A DNA stretch of 64,000 nucleotides from Kriegella aquimaris (GCF_900103215.1 NZ_FNGV01000001.1:620001-684000); one strand, 5' to 3'. Positions 15,958-25,410 are shown, counted from the first letter of the stretch. The notes: generated by a model from the letters alone, not told the origin. Numbers and translations are program-made.

Positions 15958-17394
15958 CTATAAAACCGGACTAAAAACTTTGGCCAAGCCCTCCTTCAAA
16001 CGGTCAGCTTTTGATCTTTTTAAAAATTCGTGATAGTCTATTTGTTGGCTTATTTCACAATCCTTTAAAAAATCATTTTTCAGTTGCTCCGTAAGTACCT
16101 TGTCATAGGCCAAAATGTTGACCTCATAATTCTGTTCAAAGCTTCGAACATCTAAATTTGCCGTACCTATCGTTGTCAATTCATCATCGGACAACATCAT
16201 TTTACTATGTAAAAACCCATCTGGATACAAATAAATCTTTACACCTGCTTCTAGAAAATCTTGAAAATATGAACGCACACCCCAATTGATTAAAAAACTA
16301 TCGGAATTCGTCGAAAGCATAAGGCGCACGTCTACACCGCCCAGGGCCGCTACCTGCAAAGCCTCCATCATAGACTCTCCGGGAATGACATATGGATTCG
16401 CAATATAAACGTATTTCTTCGCCTTATTGATTATCGAAAAGTAGAGTTGGTGAACGGATGAGAAATCAGAATCAGGACCACTTGAGACGGTCTGCACAAT
16501 AGATTTGCCAAGTTTAGGTACCTCCGAAAAAAAACGCAACGATAAAATATCATCCTTGCCGCTGGCGAAATTCCAGTCCATAGCAAATACGGCTTGCAAA
16601 CTATTCACAATAGGCCCTCTAAGACGTATATGCATATCGTGCCACGTTCCCAGAATCGGGTCTCCAACGAGATATTTATCAGATACATTGATACCCCCTG
16701 TGAATGCCGTACTGCCATCAACAACCACTATTTTTCGATGGTTTCGATAGTTAATAGATGATAGCAATCTACCAAAACGTATGGGTAGAAACCCACAGAC
16801 TTCGACACCTGCGTCTTTGAGAAGACCAATATATTTACGACTCAACTTTTTGCTTCCAACGCCATCATATAGGAACCGCACTTCTAAGCCTTCCTTTTTT
16901 TTCTGTTGTAATATGTATAAAAACTTATCTGCCAATTCGCCCTCCTCAAATATGTAGTATTGAATATGGATAAAATTTTTGGCACTTTCTAAAGCTGTAA
17001 AAATTGCGTCAAAAGTTGCTGGTCCGTTTTTAAGTGGAGTTAGTTCATTGCCCAAACTTGGTAAAAAATTGGAGTTTTTGGCAATAAGTTTTACCAATTT
17101 AACATGCCTTTTTAAAGGATCTGGAAGATTTAAATGTTCGTTGTTTCCGATATCATCACAATAGTTTTCAACGGTATCGAGATATGCTGAAATTTCCTTA
17201 GTTTTTTTAAGCCTATAAAACTTGTTCTTGCGTCTATTACGCCCCAGCACAAAATAAAATAGCATGCCCCCTACGGGGATAGTAAAAATGGCCAAAAGCC
17301 ATCCTAAGGTCTTGGTAGGGCGAATACCATTAAGTAATAATTTGCCAACTAGAACCATGGCCAATGAAAAGTAAATAATAAGTGCAATGGTCAT
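15958..17394 (-). CDS. cls: Cardiolipin synthase (phospholipase D family)
   Basis: About 478 residues. Two N-terminal membrane helices (MTIALIIYFSLAMVLVG and a GWLLAIFTIPVGGMLFYFV segment) precede two PLD domains. The HxKxxxxD motifs are HRKIVVVDG with GGIN after it, and HSKMMLSDD followed by IGTANLDVRSF. It condenses two phosphatidylglycerol molecules to cardiolipin at the inner membrane. The frame is open up to an ATG at 17457, but those 21 extra residues are not typical, and the internal ATG at 17394, where the first membrane helix begins, fits the family. It follows Hsp20 on the same strand, beyond a long hairpin. Confidence 0.93.
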   Translation of the reverse strand: MTIALIIYFSLAMVLVGKLLLNGIRPTKTLGWLLAIFTIPVGGMLFYFVLGRNRRKNKFYRLKKTKEISAYLDTVENYCDDIGNNEHLNLPDPLKRHVKLVKLIAKNSNFLPSLGNELTPLKNGPATFDAIFTALESAKNFIHIQYYIFEEGELADKFLYILQQKKKEGLEVRFLYDGVGSKKLSRKYIGLLKDAGVEVCGFLPIRFGRLLSSINYRNHRKIVVVDGSTAFTGGINVSDKYLVGDPILGTWHDMHIRLRGPIVNSLQAVFAMDWNFASGKDDILSLRFFSEVPKLGKSIVQTVSSGPDSDFSSVHQLYFSIINKAKKYVYIANPYVIPGESMMEALQVAALGGVDVRLMLSTNSDSFLINWGVRSYFQDFLEAGVKIYLYPDGFLHSKMMLSDDELTTIGTANLDVRSFEQNYEVNILAYDKVLTEQLKNDFLKDCEISQQIDYHEFLKRSKADRLKEGLAKVFSPVL

Positions 17395-17559
17395 ATTCCC
17401 TTCATTTTTTGAACATGGTGAATAAGGGCATATCAATAAAGACATTGCAAACTTCACCCCACGATCAACAGCATTTTAAATCTTACCCCATTATTGTTAT
17501 TGAAGCGACTGTTGACTTTCCACCCAATAGGCCCACCAGTATAGTGATTTTAATTAAAT

Positions 17560-17621
17560 AAATGCCCTCAAATCAAACCTATTTAACATGGACGCTTACA
17601 GGTTTTGATAAGAGGGCATTT
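17560..17621. terminator. Long hairpin between hsp20 and cls
   Basis: AAATGCCCTC (17560-17569) pairs perfectly with GAGGGCATTT (17612-17621), and an inner stem (about 17571-17579 with 17600-17609) adds about nine pairs with one bulge. On the minus strand it follows the Hsp20 stop and is trailed by T/A-rich sequence, so it probably ends the Hsp20 transcript. Confidence 0.65.
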
Positions 17622-17638
17622 CTAATGTTTATTCGTGC

Positions 17639-18073
17639 CTAAGAAATTTTAACTTTTTTTGGTGTATGTTTCTTAGCTTCCTCTTTCTTCGCGAGCTTGA
17701 ATTTCAAAACACCATCTTTGTAAGTTGCCTTTACTTCGTCTTCGGTAACACTATCAGGTAAACGAAGCGATTTTGCAAAAGAGCTGTAACTAAATTCCTT
17801 ACGGCTATAATTACCTTTATCCTCTTCCTTAGAATTGGAGCTTTCCGCTGAAATATTCAAGCATCCGTTGTCAATATTGACTTCAAAATCTTTCTTTTCG
17901 TAGCCAGGTGCCGCAAGTTCAACTTCGAAATTATCATCGGTTTCTTTCACATTCATGGCTGGTTCGCTTATTTTTTCCAACAACGAACCACCATTAAAAA
18001 AATCATCAGTTTCGAAAAAATCTGAATCAACAAGATTTCCCCAAGGTCTTCTTTTAAATTTTACTAGTGACAT
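17639..18073 (-). CDS. Small heat-shock protein, Hsp20/alpha-crystallin family
   Basis: 144 residues, the usual sHsp size. A short N-terminal arm leads to the alpha-crystallin domain (about 42-130), with AMNVKETDDNFEVELAAPG, the IDNGCLNISAES strand pair and the conserved KDGVLKFKLAK near 122-132. It ends in KKVKIS, an IxI/V-like tail used for oligomer assembly. It is an ATP-independent holdase in the cytosol. The gene stands alone with a perfect palindromic operator (TGACCTAGGTCA) upstream and a hairpin downstream. Confidence 0.95.
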   Translation of the reverse strand: MSLVKFKRRPWGNLVDSDFFETDDFFNGGSLLEKISEPAMNVKETDDNFEVELAAPGYEKKDFEVNIDNGCLNISAESSNSKEEDKGNYSRKEFSYSSFAKSLRLPDSVTEDEVKATYKDGVLKFKLAKKEEAKKHTPKKVKIS

Positions 18074-18107
18074 AACTTTTAAATTTTAGTTAAACAATAT
18101 AACATCA

Positions 18108-18149
18108 CTAAATTATGATTAACCATTGGCCTCAAAAATGACCTAGGTC
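18108..18149 (-). promoter_or_regulatory. Operator and -7 box of hsp20
   Basis: TGACCTAGGTCA (18138-18149) is a perfect 12-bp palindrome. The minus-strand box TAATTTAG (18108-18115) lies 22 nt away, one less than at all other copies. Confidence 0.75.
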
Positions 18150-18238
18150 AGTTGATCAAATAATTAGTAATGAAAAATGAGGAGACCCATTATTAGTCAA
18201 TCTCTAAATACTCAAAAAAGTCAGAAGAGAAAATCACC

Positions 18239-18922
18239 TCACTTTTTTATTATATAGCCATCTTCCATTTCGATAATACGATCGGTTTTTGTGGCAAAAT
18301 CGGTATCGTGGGTTACGATAAGTAAAGAAAGGTTGCGCTCTTGTACCAAGTTTTTAAAAATCTCCATTACGTTTTGTGCATTATGGCTATCGAGATTTCC
18401 AGTGGGCTCATCCCCCATAATAATATCGGGGTCGTTGATAAGCGCCCTGGCAATGGCGACCCGCTGTTTTTGACCACCTGATATGCGAGAGGCAAGTTTA
18501 TGTGCCTGTTCGTCGATGTGCAGCAGTTTGAGTTTCTCCATAGCATCGTGCTCAATTTCCTGAAGTGATTTAAGACCCAACTTTTTGGCAGGGAGCATCA
18601 CATTTTCCAAAACCGTAAATTCCGATAAAAGATAATGGAACTGAAAAACAAAACCGATATGCTTGCTTCTGATTTTTGCTAGTTCTTCATGGTGTTTTCC
18701 AGTCAGTTTATCACCGCCCAGATACAGTTCGCCTTCATAATCGGTATCCATCGTAGATAGAATATACAGCAAGGTCGATTTGCCACAACCGGACTTCCCC
18801 ATAATCGAAACGAACTCCCCGTTCTTGATGGTAAAATTGATGTCTTTTAAAACATGAAAAAGAACGGGCTCGCGAAAATACTTGTTGATGTTCTTGGCTT
18901 CCAATATAATTTCTTTCCCCAT
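18239..18922 (-). CDS. ABC transporter ATP-binding protein (LolD/MacB type)
   Basis: 227 residues with a full set of nucleotide-binding motifs: Walker A GKSGCGKST, the Q-loop FVFQFHYLLSEFT, the ABC signature ISGGQKQRV, Walker B DIIMGDEPTGNLD and the H-loop VTHD. The sequence type is that of LolD/MacB/FtsE exporters. It is the last gene of a three-gene operon with the FtsX-type permease (2 bp away) and the membrane-fusion protein, so it powers an exporter across the envelope. The substrate is not evident. Confidence 0.95.
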   Translation of the reverse strand: MGKEIILEAKNINKYFREPVLFHVLKDINFTIKNGEFVSIMGKSGCGKSTLLYILSTMDTDYEGELYLGGDKLTGKHHEELAKIRSKHIGFVFQFHYLLSEFTVLENVMLPAKKLGLKSLQEIEHDAMEKLKLLHIDEQAHKLASRISGGQKQRVAIARALINDPDIIMGDEPTGNLDSHNAQNVMEIFKNLVQERNLSLLIVTHDTDFATKTDRIIEMEDGYIIKK

Positions 18923-18924
18923 AA

Positions 18925-20187
18925 CTATTGTCCTCTAATGATTTCGACAGGGTCTATTTTCTCCGCTTTGCGAGCAGGCAGGTAACCCGCCAGAAAGGTC
19001 GAAACCATGGCAAATACTACCCCAATTACATAATACGAAATATCGTAATTAACAGGGTACGTCTTTATGGTGGGAAGGGCCTGTGTTTCAAATGGCAGGT
19101 TGTCTATAACGACCGATATACCATATCCGACCAGAATACCAAAAAATCCACCGACCAAGCCGATCAAGAGGGCTTGGGTCATAAAAATGTACTTTACGTC
19201 ACGCCCTGAAAAACCGGTAGCCTTTAAAATGGCTATGTCATTCATTTTTTCGTAGATCAACATGTTCAATATATTATAGATACCGAACCCGGCTACAATC
19301 AACAGTGTAATCGACACGGCATAAGTAATCAGGTTACGTATAGCGGTACCGGTCTCGAACTGTGCATTTGCCGTATTGATATCGACAGCGGTTACATCAA
19401 ATTGCTTTTCCAAACGTTGGGCCAAGGCAACGGCCTTCTCGATATCATATAGTTTGACATTGATATCTGTAATATAGTTTCTCGACTCTCCCAATATACG
19501 TTGCACGGTCTTAAGACTCGCATAACTTTGAATGTCATCGATTTCAGATAGTCCACTTTGGTAGATACCGACTATTTTTAGGGGAAAAACATCGCCGCTC
19601 ACCGTACTGACCTGAACCGTATTGCCCACATCTAGTGACATTTTTGCTGCTGCCCCGGCACCCATTAGTATTCCGTTGTCATAATTGGCGAGCGCAGAGG
19701 GATCTCCTTTTACAACATAATCTCCAAAATTAAAAAGTCGTACTTCTTCTTTCACATCGATACCGACCAAGTTACCACCTAGTTCAATGGAGCCCGATAC
19801 GTAGAATATTTGTGCCTTCAATTGTGGAATAGCTCCCTTCACCTCGGGATCATCATTCAATTGCTTCATCAACGGAAGGGCGTTATGTATTTTAGTCTGC
19901 GTAAACTTCGGTTTTACGGAGCGTACAATTTTAAAACCATCCTTTACCTTTTCATAGTAGTCTATGGGTTGCTTTACCGAAGGTTTGATTTCATTATAGA
20001 TATGCACGTGTGGAGTTCTATTGAGAATAAGTCCGTCCAAAAGTCCGTTAAGGCCGGTCATAAAACTAACCAATATGATGAAGGTACCGATACCAAAAGT
20101 CACGCCTAAGGCGGCTACGCCCGTTTGCTTGATACGCGAAAGCAGGTGGGTTTTCGAGATACTTAATATAATGCTCCAGTTGGTCAT
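18925..20187 (-). CDS. FtsX/MacB-type ABC permease
   Basis: 420 residues in the MacB_PCD-FtsX layout: one N-terminal membrane helix (about 20-45), a large periplasmic domain (50-275) and three C-terminal helices (about 288-310, 333-365 and 381-405) ending in PARKAEKIDPVEIIRG, the family hallmark. Its ATG overlaps the stop of the upstream membrane-fusion gene by four bases. Such permeases act by mechanotransmission and do not form a classic channel. It may serve a lipid, peptide or lipoprotein substrate. Confidence 0.93.
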   Translation of the reverse strand: MTNWSIILSISKTHLLSRIKQTGVAALGVTFGIGTFIILVSFMTGLNGLLDGLILNRTPHVHIYNEIKPSVKQPIDYYEKVKDGFKIVRSVKPKFTQTKIHNALPLMKQLNDDPEVKGAIPQLKAQIFYVSGSIELGGNLVGIDVKEEVRLFNFGDYVVKGDPSALANYDNGILMGAGAAAKMSLDVGNTVQVSTVSGDVFPLKIVGIYQSGLSEIDDIQSYASLKTVQRILGESRNYITDINVKLYDIEKAVALAQRLEKQFDVTAVDINTANAQFETGTAIRNLITYAVSITLLIVAGFGIYNILNMLIYEKMNDIAILKATGFSGRDVKYIFMTQALLIGLVGGFFGILVGYGISVVIDNLPFETQALPTIKTYPVNYDISYYVIGVVFAMVSTFLAGYLPARKAEKIDPVEIIRGQ

Positions 20188-21269
20188 TGTTCCGGTCTAT
20201 AGATTTTGGTGGTCGCATCGATTCCCGAAATGATTTCTACTTCATCTATATTTCTTTTGCCCGTAATAACCTCCCTGAGGCCATCATCGGTTTCTACTTG
20301 GTTGTCTTCCGTGAGATATTCTAAAGGAATGGTAAGTGTATTCTCCTTTTCGGAAATAATAATATTGGCCTCCCCCGCAAGTCCTGGATATAAAACTTTG
20401 GGTGCACGTTCAAAAACCGCTTCGACCTTGAAAGTTTGGGTACGTTCATCTTTTTTAGGATAGATTTTAGCTACTTTTCCCTCGAAAAGTGTATCGGTAT
20501 AGGCATCCAAAGTAATCAAGACTTTTTGTCCAATTTCAAGTTTTACGATATCAACCTCATCGACCAAAAGATCGACAATAAAGACGTCGGAACTGCCCAC
20601 GCTAGCCAGGGGTTGTTGCGCTGTAATAATCTCGCCCTCGTTACGGTATACAGCATATACTCGGCCATTTATCTTACTGGTAAGGGTGAAATCTTTAGTA
20701 TTCACGATAGCCGACCGGTAGTTGTTATCAGCTTGGCGCACACGATTCTGCAAATCGCTTTGAGTACGCAGGTACTGGTTTTTTAATTGTTCCAACGTAT
20801 TGGCCGATGCTTCATAGTTCAATTTTTTGGCTTCGAACTCGGCCTGAGATCCAATTTTTTGTTCCCAGAGCCTTTGCTGTCGCATAAAGTTCACGGAATC
20901 GTTTTGAAATTTCAGTTGCGCTGTTTGCAGTTCTTTTTGAAGGCCTGCAAGAACGGCCGCGTTTCCGCTATAATCTTCCTTTGCCTGTTGCAGGCTCAGT
21001 TTGGCGTTCTCGCGGTTGAGGTCGGGCATTTTGTTAAAAATCTGAAACAATTGTTGACCCTTGGTAACGGTATCTCCTTCGTTTACGAATTGAGTGTCCA
21101 AAATTCCAGCTACCGACGAATAGACTTCGTAAAGACTATCGGGCTGCACTAGAGCCGAGGCATACACCGATTCTACCAAAGTGGTTTTTTTAGGTGTAAT
21201 TCCGTCTTTCTTTGACCCACAAGAAAAAAACAATACTATCGAAAAAATGACAACTATTCTTTGAACCAT
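20184..21269 (-). CDS. HlyD/MacA-type periplasmic adaptor lipoprotein
   Basis: 361 residues. A lipoprotein signal ends at FFSC (residue 17 is Cys). A biotinyl-lipoyl half-domain (SVAGILDTQFVNEGDTVTKGQ), a long coiled-coil hairpin (about 78-172), the second lipoyl half (INGRVYAVYRNEGEIITAQQPL) and beta-barrel domains follow. It links the FtsX-type permease and ABC ATPase to an outer-membrane channel, though no intact TolC gene is beside it; the only TolC in the window is the fragment at 7314. No stress operator precedes this operon. Confidence 0.92.
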   Translation of the reverse strand: MVQRIVVIFSIVLFFSCGSKKDGITPKKTTLVESVYASALVQPDSLYEVYSSVAGILDTQFVNEGDTVTKGQQLFQIFNKMPDLNRENAKLSLQQAKEDYSGNAAVLAGLQKELQTAQLKFQNDSVNFMRQQRLWEQKIGSQAEFEAKKLNYEASANTLEQLKNQYLRTQSDLQNRVRQADNNYRSAIVNTKDFTLTSKINGRVYAVYRNEGEIITAQQPLASVGSSDVFIVDLLVDEVDIVKLEIGQKVLITLDAYTDTLFEGKVAKIYPKKDERTQTFKVEAVFERAPKVLYPGLAGEANIIISEKENTLTIPLEYLTEDNQVETDDGLREVITGKRNIDEVEIISGIDATTKIYRPEQ

Positions 21270-21347
21270 AGTTTACCGTTCAGCTTTTTAATTTGAAATT
21301 GATTACAGGATTTCTTATAAATATACAAGGTAAAGAACAAATAAAGG

Positions 21348-21926
21348 CTATATCGAATTCTCGATACGTTTTCGTAATTTACCAAGATGGTAAGCTACGG
21401 AAAGATTGAACATCCCCAATGCCAAAAAACTAATTGCGGTTGCATAAACGATACTTAAACCACCAAGTACGGGGTATATATAGATTAAAATTGCGAATAG
21501 CAAGGTGCCTATTCCCATGGCCAGCATCCAAACCCATCCTTTAATATCATACGATTTGAGACGCAGCGAAATCAATGCAGAAATGACCCCTTTGTACATT
21601 AACCAAATGGCCAGCACGTAGGGTAACAGGGTCATAGTCATTGCAGGATTGAAAAGTAAAATGCCTCCGATAATAAAATCCACTATGCCACCGGCCAAAT
21701 GCCAGCCCCAATTGGTCGTTTCTTTTCGATATAGCATTGAAGCGATAATTTCGAACACTCCGGTTATAATCAATGCCAGTGTAAAAAATAGACTAAGTGA
21801 CATATAACTGGTCATCGGGGTAATAAATATCCAAATACCGAGGAGCAAAAAAAGAATTCCCAATAACAGATGTTTCCACCATTTTTTTGTTAAAGGTTCA
21901 CAGTGTATGCGGCTGAAATAATTCAT
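21348..21926 (-). CDS. HdeD-family membrane protein
   Basis: 192 residues with six hydrophobic helices in three pairs, the HdeD (DUF308) layout, including the GGIVDFIIGGILLFNP repeat near 79-94. HdeD proteins are acid or general-stress membrane proteins of unknown mechanism. The ORF stands alone, 21 nt after a perfect -7 box and a TGAT-N4-ATCA operator, back to back with UspA. Confidence 0.88.
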   Translation of the reverse strand: MNYFSRIHCEPLTKKWWKHLLLGILFLLLGIWIFITPMTSYMSLSLFFTLALIITGVFEIIASMLYRKETTNWGWHLAGGIVDFIIGGILLFNPAMTMTLLPYVLAIWLMYKGVISALISLRLKSYDIKGWVWMLAMGIGTLLFAILIYIYPVLGGLSIVYATAISFLALGMFNLSVAYHLGKLRKRIENSI

Positions 21927-21946
21927 ATTTTCTTACTTTATCCAAC

Positions 21947-21989
21947 CAAAACTACAATGTAGCTTTGAGTTCAGGAATGATATAAATCA
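21947..21989 (-). promoter_or_regulatory. Operator and -7 box of the HdeD-family gene
   Basis: TGATATAAATCA (21978-21989) lies 23 nt from the minus-strand perfect box TAGTTTTG (21947-21954). This copy is the nearest to a classical FNR box. Confidence 0.75.
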
Positions 21990-22071
21990 TGCATGCGCGG
22001 AAAAAACCCGTAGCTTAGTATATGGAATCCATTGATTTCCAAAGCCTATCAAATCAGCGCCTTACATCACC

Positions 22072-22114
22072 TGACAAATGTCATAGTTTTAGAAAATGAC
22101 ACCAATTATCTTTA
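22072..22114 (+). promoter_or_regulatory. Operator and -7 box of the UspA gene
   Basis: TGACAAATGTCA (22072-22083) is followed after 23 nt by TATCTTTA (22107-22114), 19 nt before the ATG at 22133. HdeD and UspA have separate, divergent operators. Confidence 0.75.
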
Positions 22115-22132
22115 AAACAAATGAATTAAAAT

Positions 22133-22978
22133 ATGAGAAAAGTTTTGGTGCCCACAGATTTTTCAGAGAATGCTTTGAATGCAATAAAGTACGCTTGTCA
22201 AGTCTTCAAATATGAAAAAAGCGAGTTTTTCATTGTTCACACCTATGCCGACGAAGTCTATCGTCAAGATGTTGACAACGACCGTTCCGTTCTGAACGAA
22301 CTAAAAGAAACTATCTTCCAAAAGGCTGAAGAGCAATTAAAAAAAATACAGGCCGAAATAACGGCATATTCACCGAACCCAAAACACAAGTACAACTATA
22401 TTTCAGCTTTTGGCACTTTAGTCGATGAGGTAAACTACATGGTGAACAAAGAGAATATGGATATCGTGGTCATGGCTACCCGTGGTCAGACCAATGATCG
22501 TAACATTACCTTTGGCAGCAATACATTGCAGGTACTGAAATATGTCGATTGCCCAGTATTGGCGATACCTGAGAACTATGCCTATCATCCACCGAAAGAA
22601 GTTCTTTTTCCCACCAATTATTTGGTGCCTTACAAGCGTCGTGAACTAAAATTGTTATCTGATATGACGGGGTCGTTCCGGTCAACCATTCACTTGCTTT
22701 ATATCGACCCTATCAGACGGCTTTCTTTGCGCCAAGAGGATAATCAACAATTTTTAAAGGAATGTCTGGAAAAACCAAAATTGCTGTTTGAGACCACACC
22801 AGAAAAAGATAAGACCATTGCGATATCAAAATATATAGTGCATAAGAAAATTGACATGCTGGTAATTGTGAACTCAAGACATTCCTATATAGAAGACATG
22901 CTGTACCAATCTACGATAGATAAACTTGGGCTTCATGTGAAAATACCCTTTTTGGTCATGCAGAACTTATCAAGATAA
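22133..22978 (+). CDS. Universal stress protein, tandem UspA domains
   Basis: 281 residues with two Usp domains, a common Bacteroidota architecture. The first (1-142) starts MRKVLVPTDFSENALNAIKYA and keeps an ATP-binding-like loop, ATRGQTNDRNITFGSNT. The second (about 158-281; VLFPTNYLVPYKRRELKLLSD) lacks the glycine loop and is likely regulatory. Usp proteins bind ATP and support survival of stress in the cytosol. The gene is first in a same-strand run with the eRF1-like, MscS and nuclease genes, 145 bp ahead of the next. Confidence 0.93.
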   Translation: MRKVLVPTDFSENALNAIKYACQVFKYEKSEFFIVHTYADEVYRQDVDNDRSVLNELKETIFQKAEEQLKKIQAEITAYSPNPKHKYNYISAFGTLVDEVNYMVNKENMDIVVMATRGQTNDRNITFGSNTLQVLKYVDCPVLAIPENYAYHPPKEVLFPTNYLVPYKRRELKLLSDMTGSFRSTIHLLYIDPIRRLSLRQEDNQQFLKECLEKPKLLFETTPEKDKTIAISKYIVHKKIDMLVIVNSRHSYIEDMLYQSTIDKLGLHVKIPFLVMQNLSR

Positions 22979-23122
22979 AAGCAGCCTAAATTTCAATTGC
23001 AACCAAAACCTAGAAATAACAGAAAAATATTATCAATTGTATTAAGACCATTGCTCATAGACTCAAAGTAACATTACAGTTTTTGAAACTGGCATAAAAT
23101 AATCAGTACTAAATTTAATATT

Positions 23123-23536
23123 ATGAAAAAGATAGGTATTTGGATGGACAAACAAAAAGCCCATATCGTTACATTAACCAGTGATGGAGAAAAATTGGAC
23201 ACTCTTCTTTCCGATGTAGAATTTTTTAATCTAAAAAGTGGTGCACCGTCGCGCACAAAATGGGGAGGCCCACAAGATGTAGTGCATGAACGTAAGTATT
23301 TGGAAAGGGAAAAGCATCAATTAAAGGAATACTTCGAGAAATTGGTCCATGCCGTTAAAGACGCCGATGCCATCGCTATCTTCGGTCCAGCGGATGCAGG
23401 GGAGAAATTCAAAAAAGAATTGGTAGAAAAACATAAAACATTGGCCGAGAAGATAAAGACCCTTAAAAAGGCGGACAGCATGACCGAAAATCAAGTGAAG
23501 GCTCTAGTCAGGGATTTTTATAAGAACCCTAAATAA
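23123..23536 (+). CDS. eRF1-like (BaeRF-type) conserved protein
   Basis: 137 residues. The start KKIGIWMDKQKAHIVTL matches the first strand pair of the bacterial eRF1-like (BaeRF) proteins. RTKWGGPQDVVHE and the IAIFGPADAGEKFKKEL loop, where ribosome-binding sites lie in that fold, follow. The C-terminus KADSMTENQVKALVRDF is also typical. The family is proposed to act at the ribosome, possibly in hibernation or rescue. It abuts the MscS gene (no intergenic bases). The assignment rests on motif memory only. Confidence 0.65.
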   Translation: MKKIGIWMDKQKAHIVTLTSDGEKLDTLLSDVEFFNLKSGAPSRTKWGGPQDVVHERKYLEREKHQLKEYFEKLVHAVKDADAIAIFGPADAGEKFKKELVEKHKTLAEKIKTLKKADSMTENQVKALVRDFYKNPK

Positions 23537-24436
23537 ATGCAAGAACTGTTCGATTTTCTTAATACACCCATGGTAAGCAAAATACTGGGCATGTTATTTT
23601 GGCTCATCATTATCTTATTTGCCATTGGCTTTTTGCGTAAGTTATTAAAACGGCGTATAGAAGATGGGGCAATACGGTACAAGGCGCAAAAGGGAATCGA
23701 AATCATTGGTTACGCCCTGATTATTCTTCTAATCTTAGTTTCATTTACATTTAATGATATAAGAGATTATACAATTATCATTGGCCTGTTCACAGCCGGG
23801 CTTACCTTCACATTGCAAGAGTTGATTCTGAGCATTGCAGGGTCGTTCTATATCTTTTTCGTTCGTGTCTATAAACCGGGCGATCGTATTGAAATCAATG
23901 GAATCAAAGGCGATGTTATCGATATCGATAGCATCTATACGACCATTATGGAAATGGGCGAATGGGTCAATAGTGATAATTATTCGGGAAGAATTGTCAA
24001 AATCAGCAATGCCTTCGTATTTAAAGGACCGATTAAGAATTATTCGATGGATTTTCCATTCGTTTGGGATGAAATCAATATACTGATAACCTTCGAATCC
24101 GATGTGGAACTCGCTAAAAAACTCATCTTGGAAACGGCAGAAAATCAGCTATCCGACTATGTCTTAAAATCCAAGGCTAAATGGGAAGAGATGGTAAAAC
24201 GCTACTATATCGAAAATGCGACCATCGACCCCACTATCGCTATCAACTTGACCGATAATTGGGTGGAACTAAATCTAAGATACATAACCGATTACAAGCG
24301 TAGACGTGCTACCAAACATGAATTGTTCGATGCCATTCAAAAAGCGGTACGCCAAACGAACGGAAAAGTAATCTTGGCGTCGACTACATTGCAACTCCTC
24401 AAAATTCCTGAATTAGATGTCAACATCAAAAAATAA
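23537..24436 (+). CDS. Small-conductance mechanosensitive channel (MscS family)
   Basis: 299 residues. Three membrane helices (about 12-32, 51-70 and 77-98) are followed by the glycine/alanine-rich pore helix and the MscS signature VRVYKPGDRIEINGIKGDVIDID (about 110-133, cited in two parts: VRVYKPGDRIEIN and GDVIDID). A soluble C-terminal vestibule follows. It opens under membrane tension to release solutes. The ATG directly follows the BaeRF-like stop and its 3' end overlaps the ATP-cone nuclease gene by 20 bp, so all three form one operon. Confidence 0.9.
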   Translation: MQELFDFLNTPMVSKILGMLFWLIIILFAIGFLRKLLKRRIEDGAIRYKAQKGIEIIGYALIILLILVSFTFNDIRDYTIIIGLFTAGLTFTLQELILSIAGSFYIFFVRVYKPGDRIEINGIKGDVIDIDSIYTTIMEMGEWVNSDNYSGRIVKISNAFVFKGPIKNYSMDFPFVWDEINILITFESDVELAKKLILETAENQLSDYVLKSKAKWEEMVKRYYIENATIDPTIAINLTDNWVELNLRYITDYKRRRATKHELFDAIQKAVRQTNGKVILASTTLQLLKIPELDVNIKK

Positions 24437-25304
24437 ATCTGTGAACGAAGATAACAAGACCAAAGAGGAAACAAGTATTGATATCGTTAAATCATCTGGT
24501 GATAAGGTACGGTTTTCCATGGATAAACTCCGTAGTTCCCTGCGACATAGCGGAGCCACCGACGATGTCGTCAAACAGATTGTAAATACCGTTCGAGACG
24601 AACTCTACCAAGGCATCTCAACAAAAGAAATCTATAACCGGGCCTTTTCCCTATTGCAAAGTAAAAAACCAGTTTTCGCCTCCAAATACAAACTGAAAAA
24701 AGCCATTTATGAGTTAGGGCCAACAGGGTTTCCCTTCGAGAAATTCGTATCCTCCATCTTAGAATATTCGGGATACAAGACCGAGGTCGGCAAAATCTTG
24801 CCCGGTATCTGTGTGACCCACGAAATCGATGTTTTTGCGAAAAAGAATGGAACCGTGAGTGTTATCGAATGTAAATTCCATAGTGAAGAAGGACGAAATT
24901 GCAATGTAAAAGTGCCCTTGTACATCTATTCCCGTTATCAAGATGTCAAACAACAATGGGACAAAAAGAAGAATGAGACCCTGAAAATGGATTGCGGAGG
25001 TGTGGTCACAAATACCCGTTTTACCGCTGATGCCATTACCTACGGTAAGTGTGTCGGTCTAAATCTTTTGAGTTGGGACTACCCCCAAGGCAATGGTCTT
25101 AAAGATAGGATCGACCGTTTGGGCCTGTACCCGATAACCGTATCCCAACTATTGACGGAGCGCGAGAAGCAATTTTTATTAAGCAGGGATGTCGTGCTTT
25201 GTAGACAACTGTTCAAGGACAAATTCTTTTTAGATCATCTTGGCATTTCCGAGACCCGAAAAAAAAAGATATTGAAAGAGATAGAGCAATTATGTAGTAG
25301 TTAA
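24417..25304 (+). CDS. ATP-cone / Mrr-type nuclease fusion
   Basis: 295 residues. An ATP-cone (about 21-96; VKSSGDKVRFSMDKLRSSLR, then YQGISTKEIYNRAF), the nucleotide sensor known from ribonucleotide reductase and NrdR, is joined to a PD-(D/E)xK nuclease (about 104-215) with D138, E151 and K153 in HEIDVF and IECKF. A helical C-terminal HhH-like segment (LLTEREKQFLLSRD) follows. Such a fusion could couple cleavage to ATP or dATP levels. It overlaps the MscS gene by 20 bp and has no methyltransferase nearby, so it is unlikely to be a classical restriction enzyme. Confidence 0.88.
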   Translation: MSTSKNKSVNEDNKTKEETSIDIVKSSGDKVRFSMDKLRSSLRHSGATDDVVKQIVNTVRDELYQGISTKEIYNRAFSLLQSKKPVFASKYKLKKAIYELGPTGFPFEKFVSSILEYSGYKTEVGKILPGICVTHEIDVFAKKNGTVSVIECKFHSEEGRNCNVKVPLYIYSRYQDVKQQWDKKKNETLKMDCGGVVTNTRFTADAITYGKCVGLNLLSWDYPQGNGLKDRIDRLGLYPITVSQLLTEREKQFLLSRDVVLCRQLFKDKFFLDHLGISETRKKKILKEIEQLCSS

Positions 25305-25410
25305 AATAATAGTGAGCGTTTACGACTGAAAAATGGCACCCTAAACATAGTCAAAGGGTTATAATTTTATCAGCAGATAAAGTAAAGAAATTCTTTTCAA
25401 ATAAAGCGAA

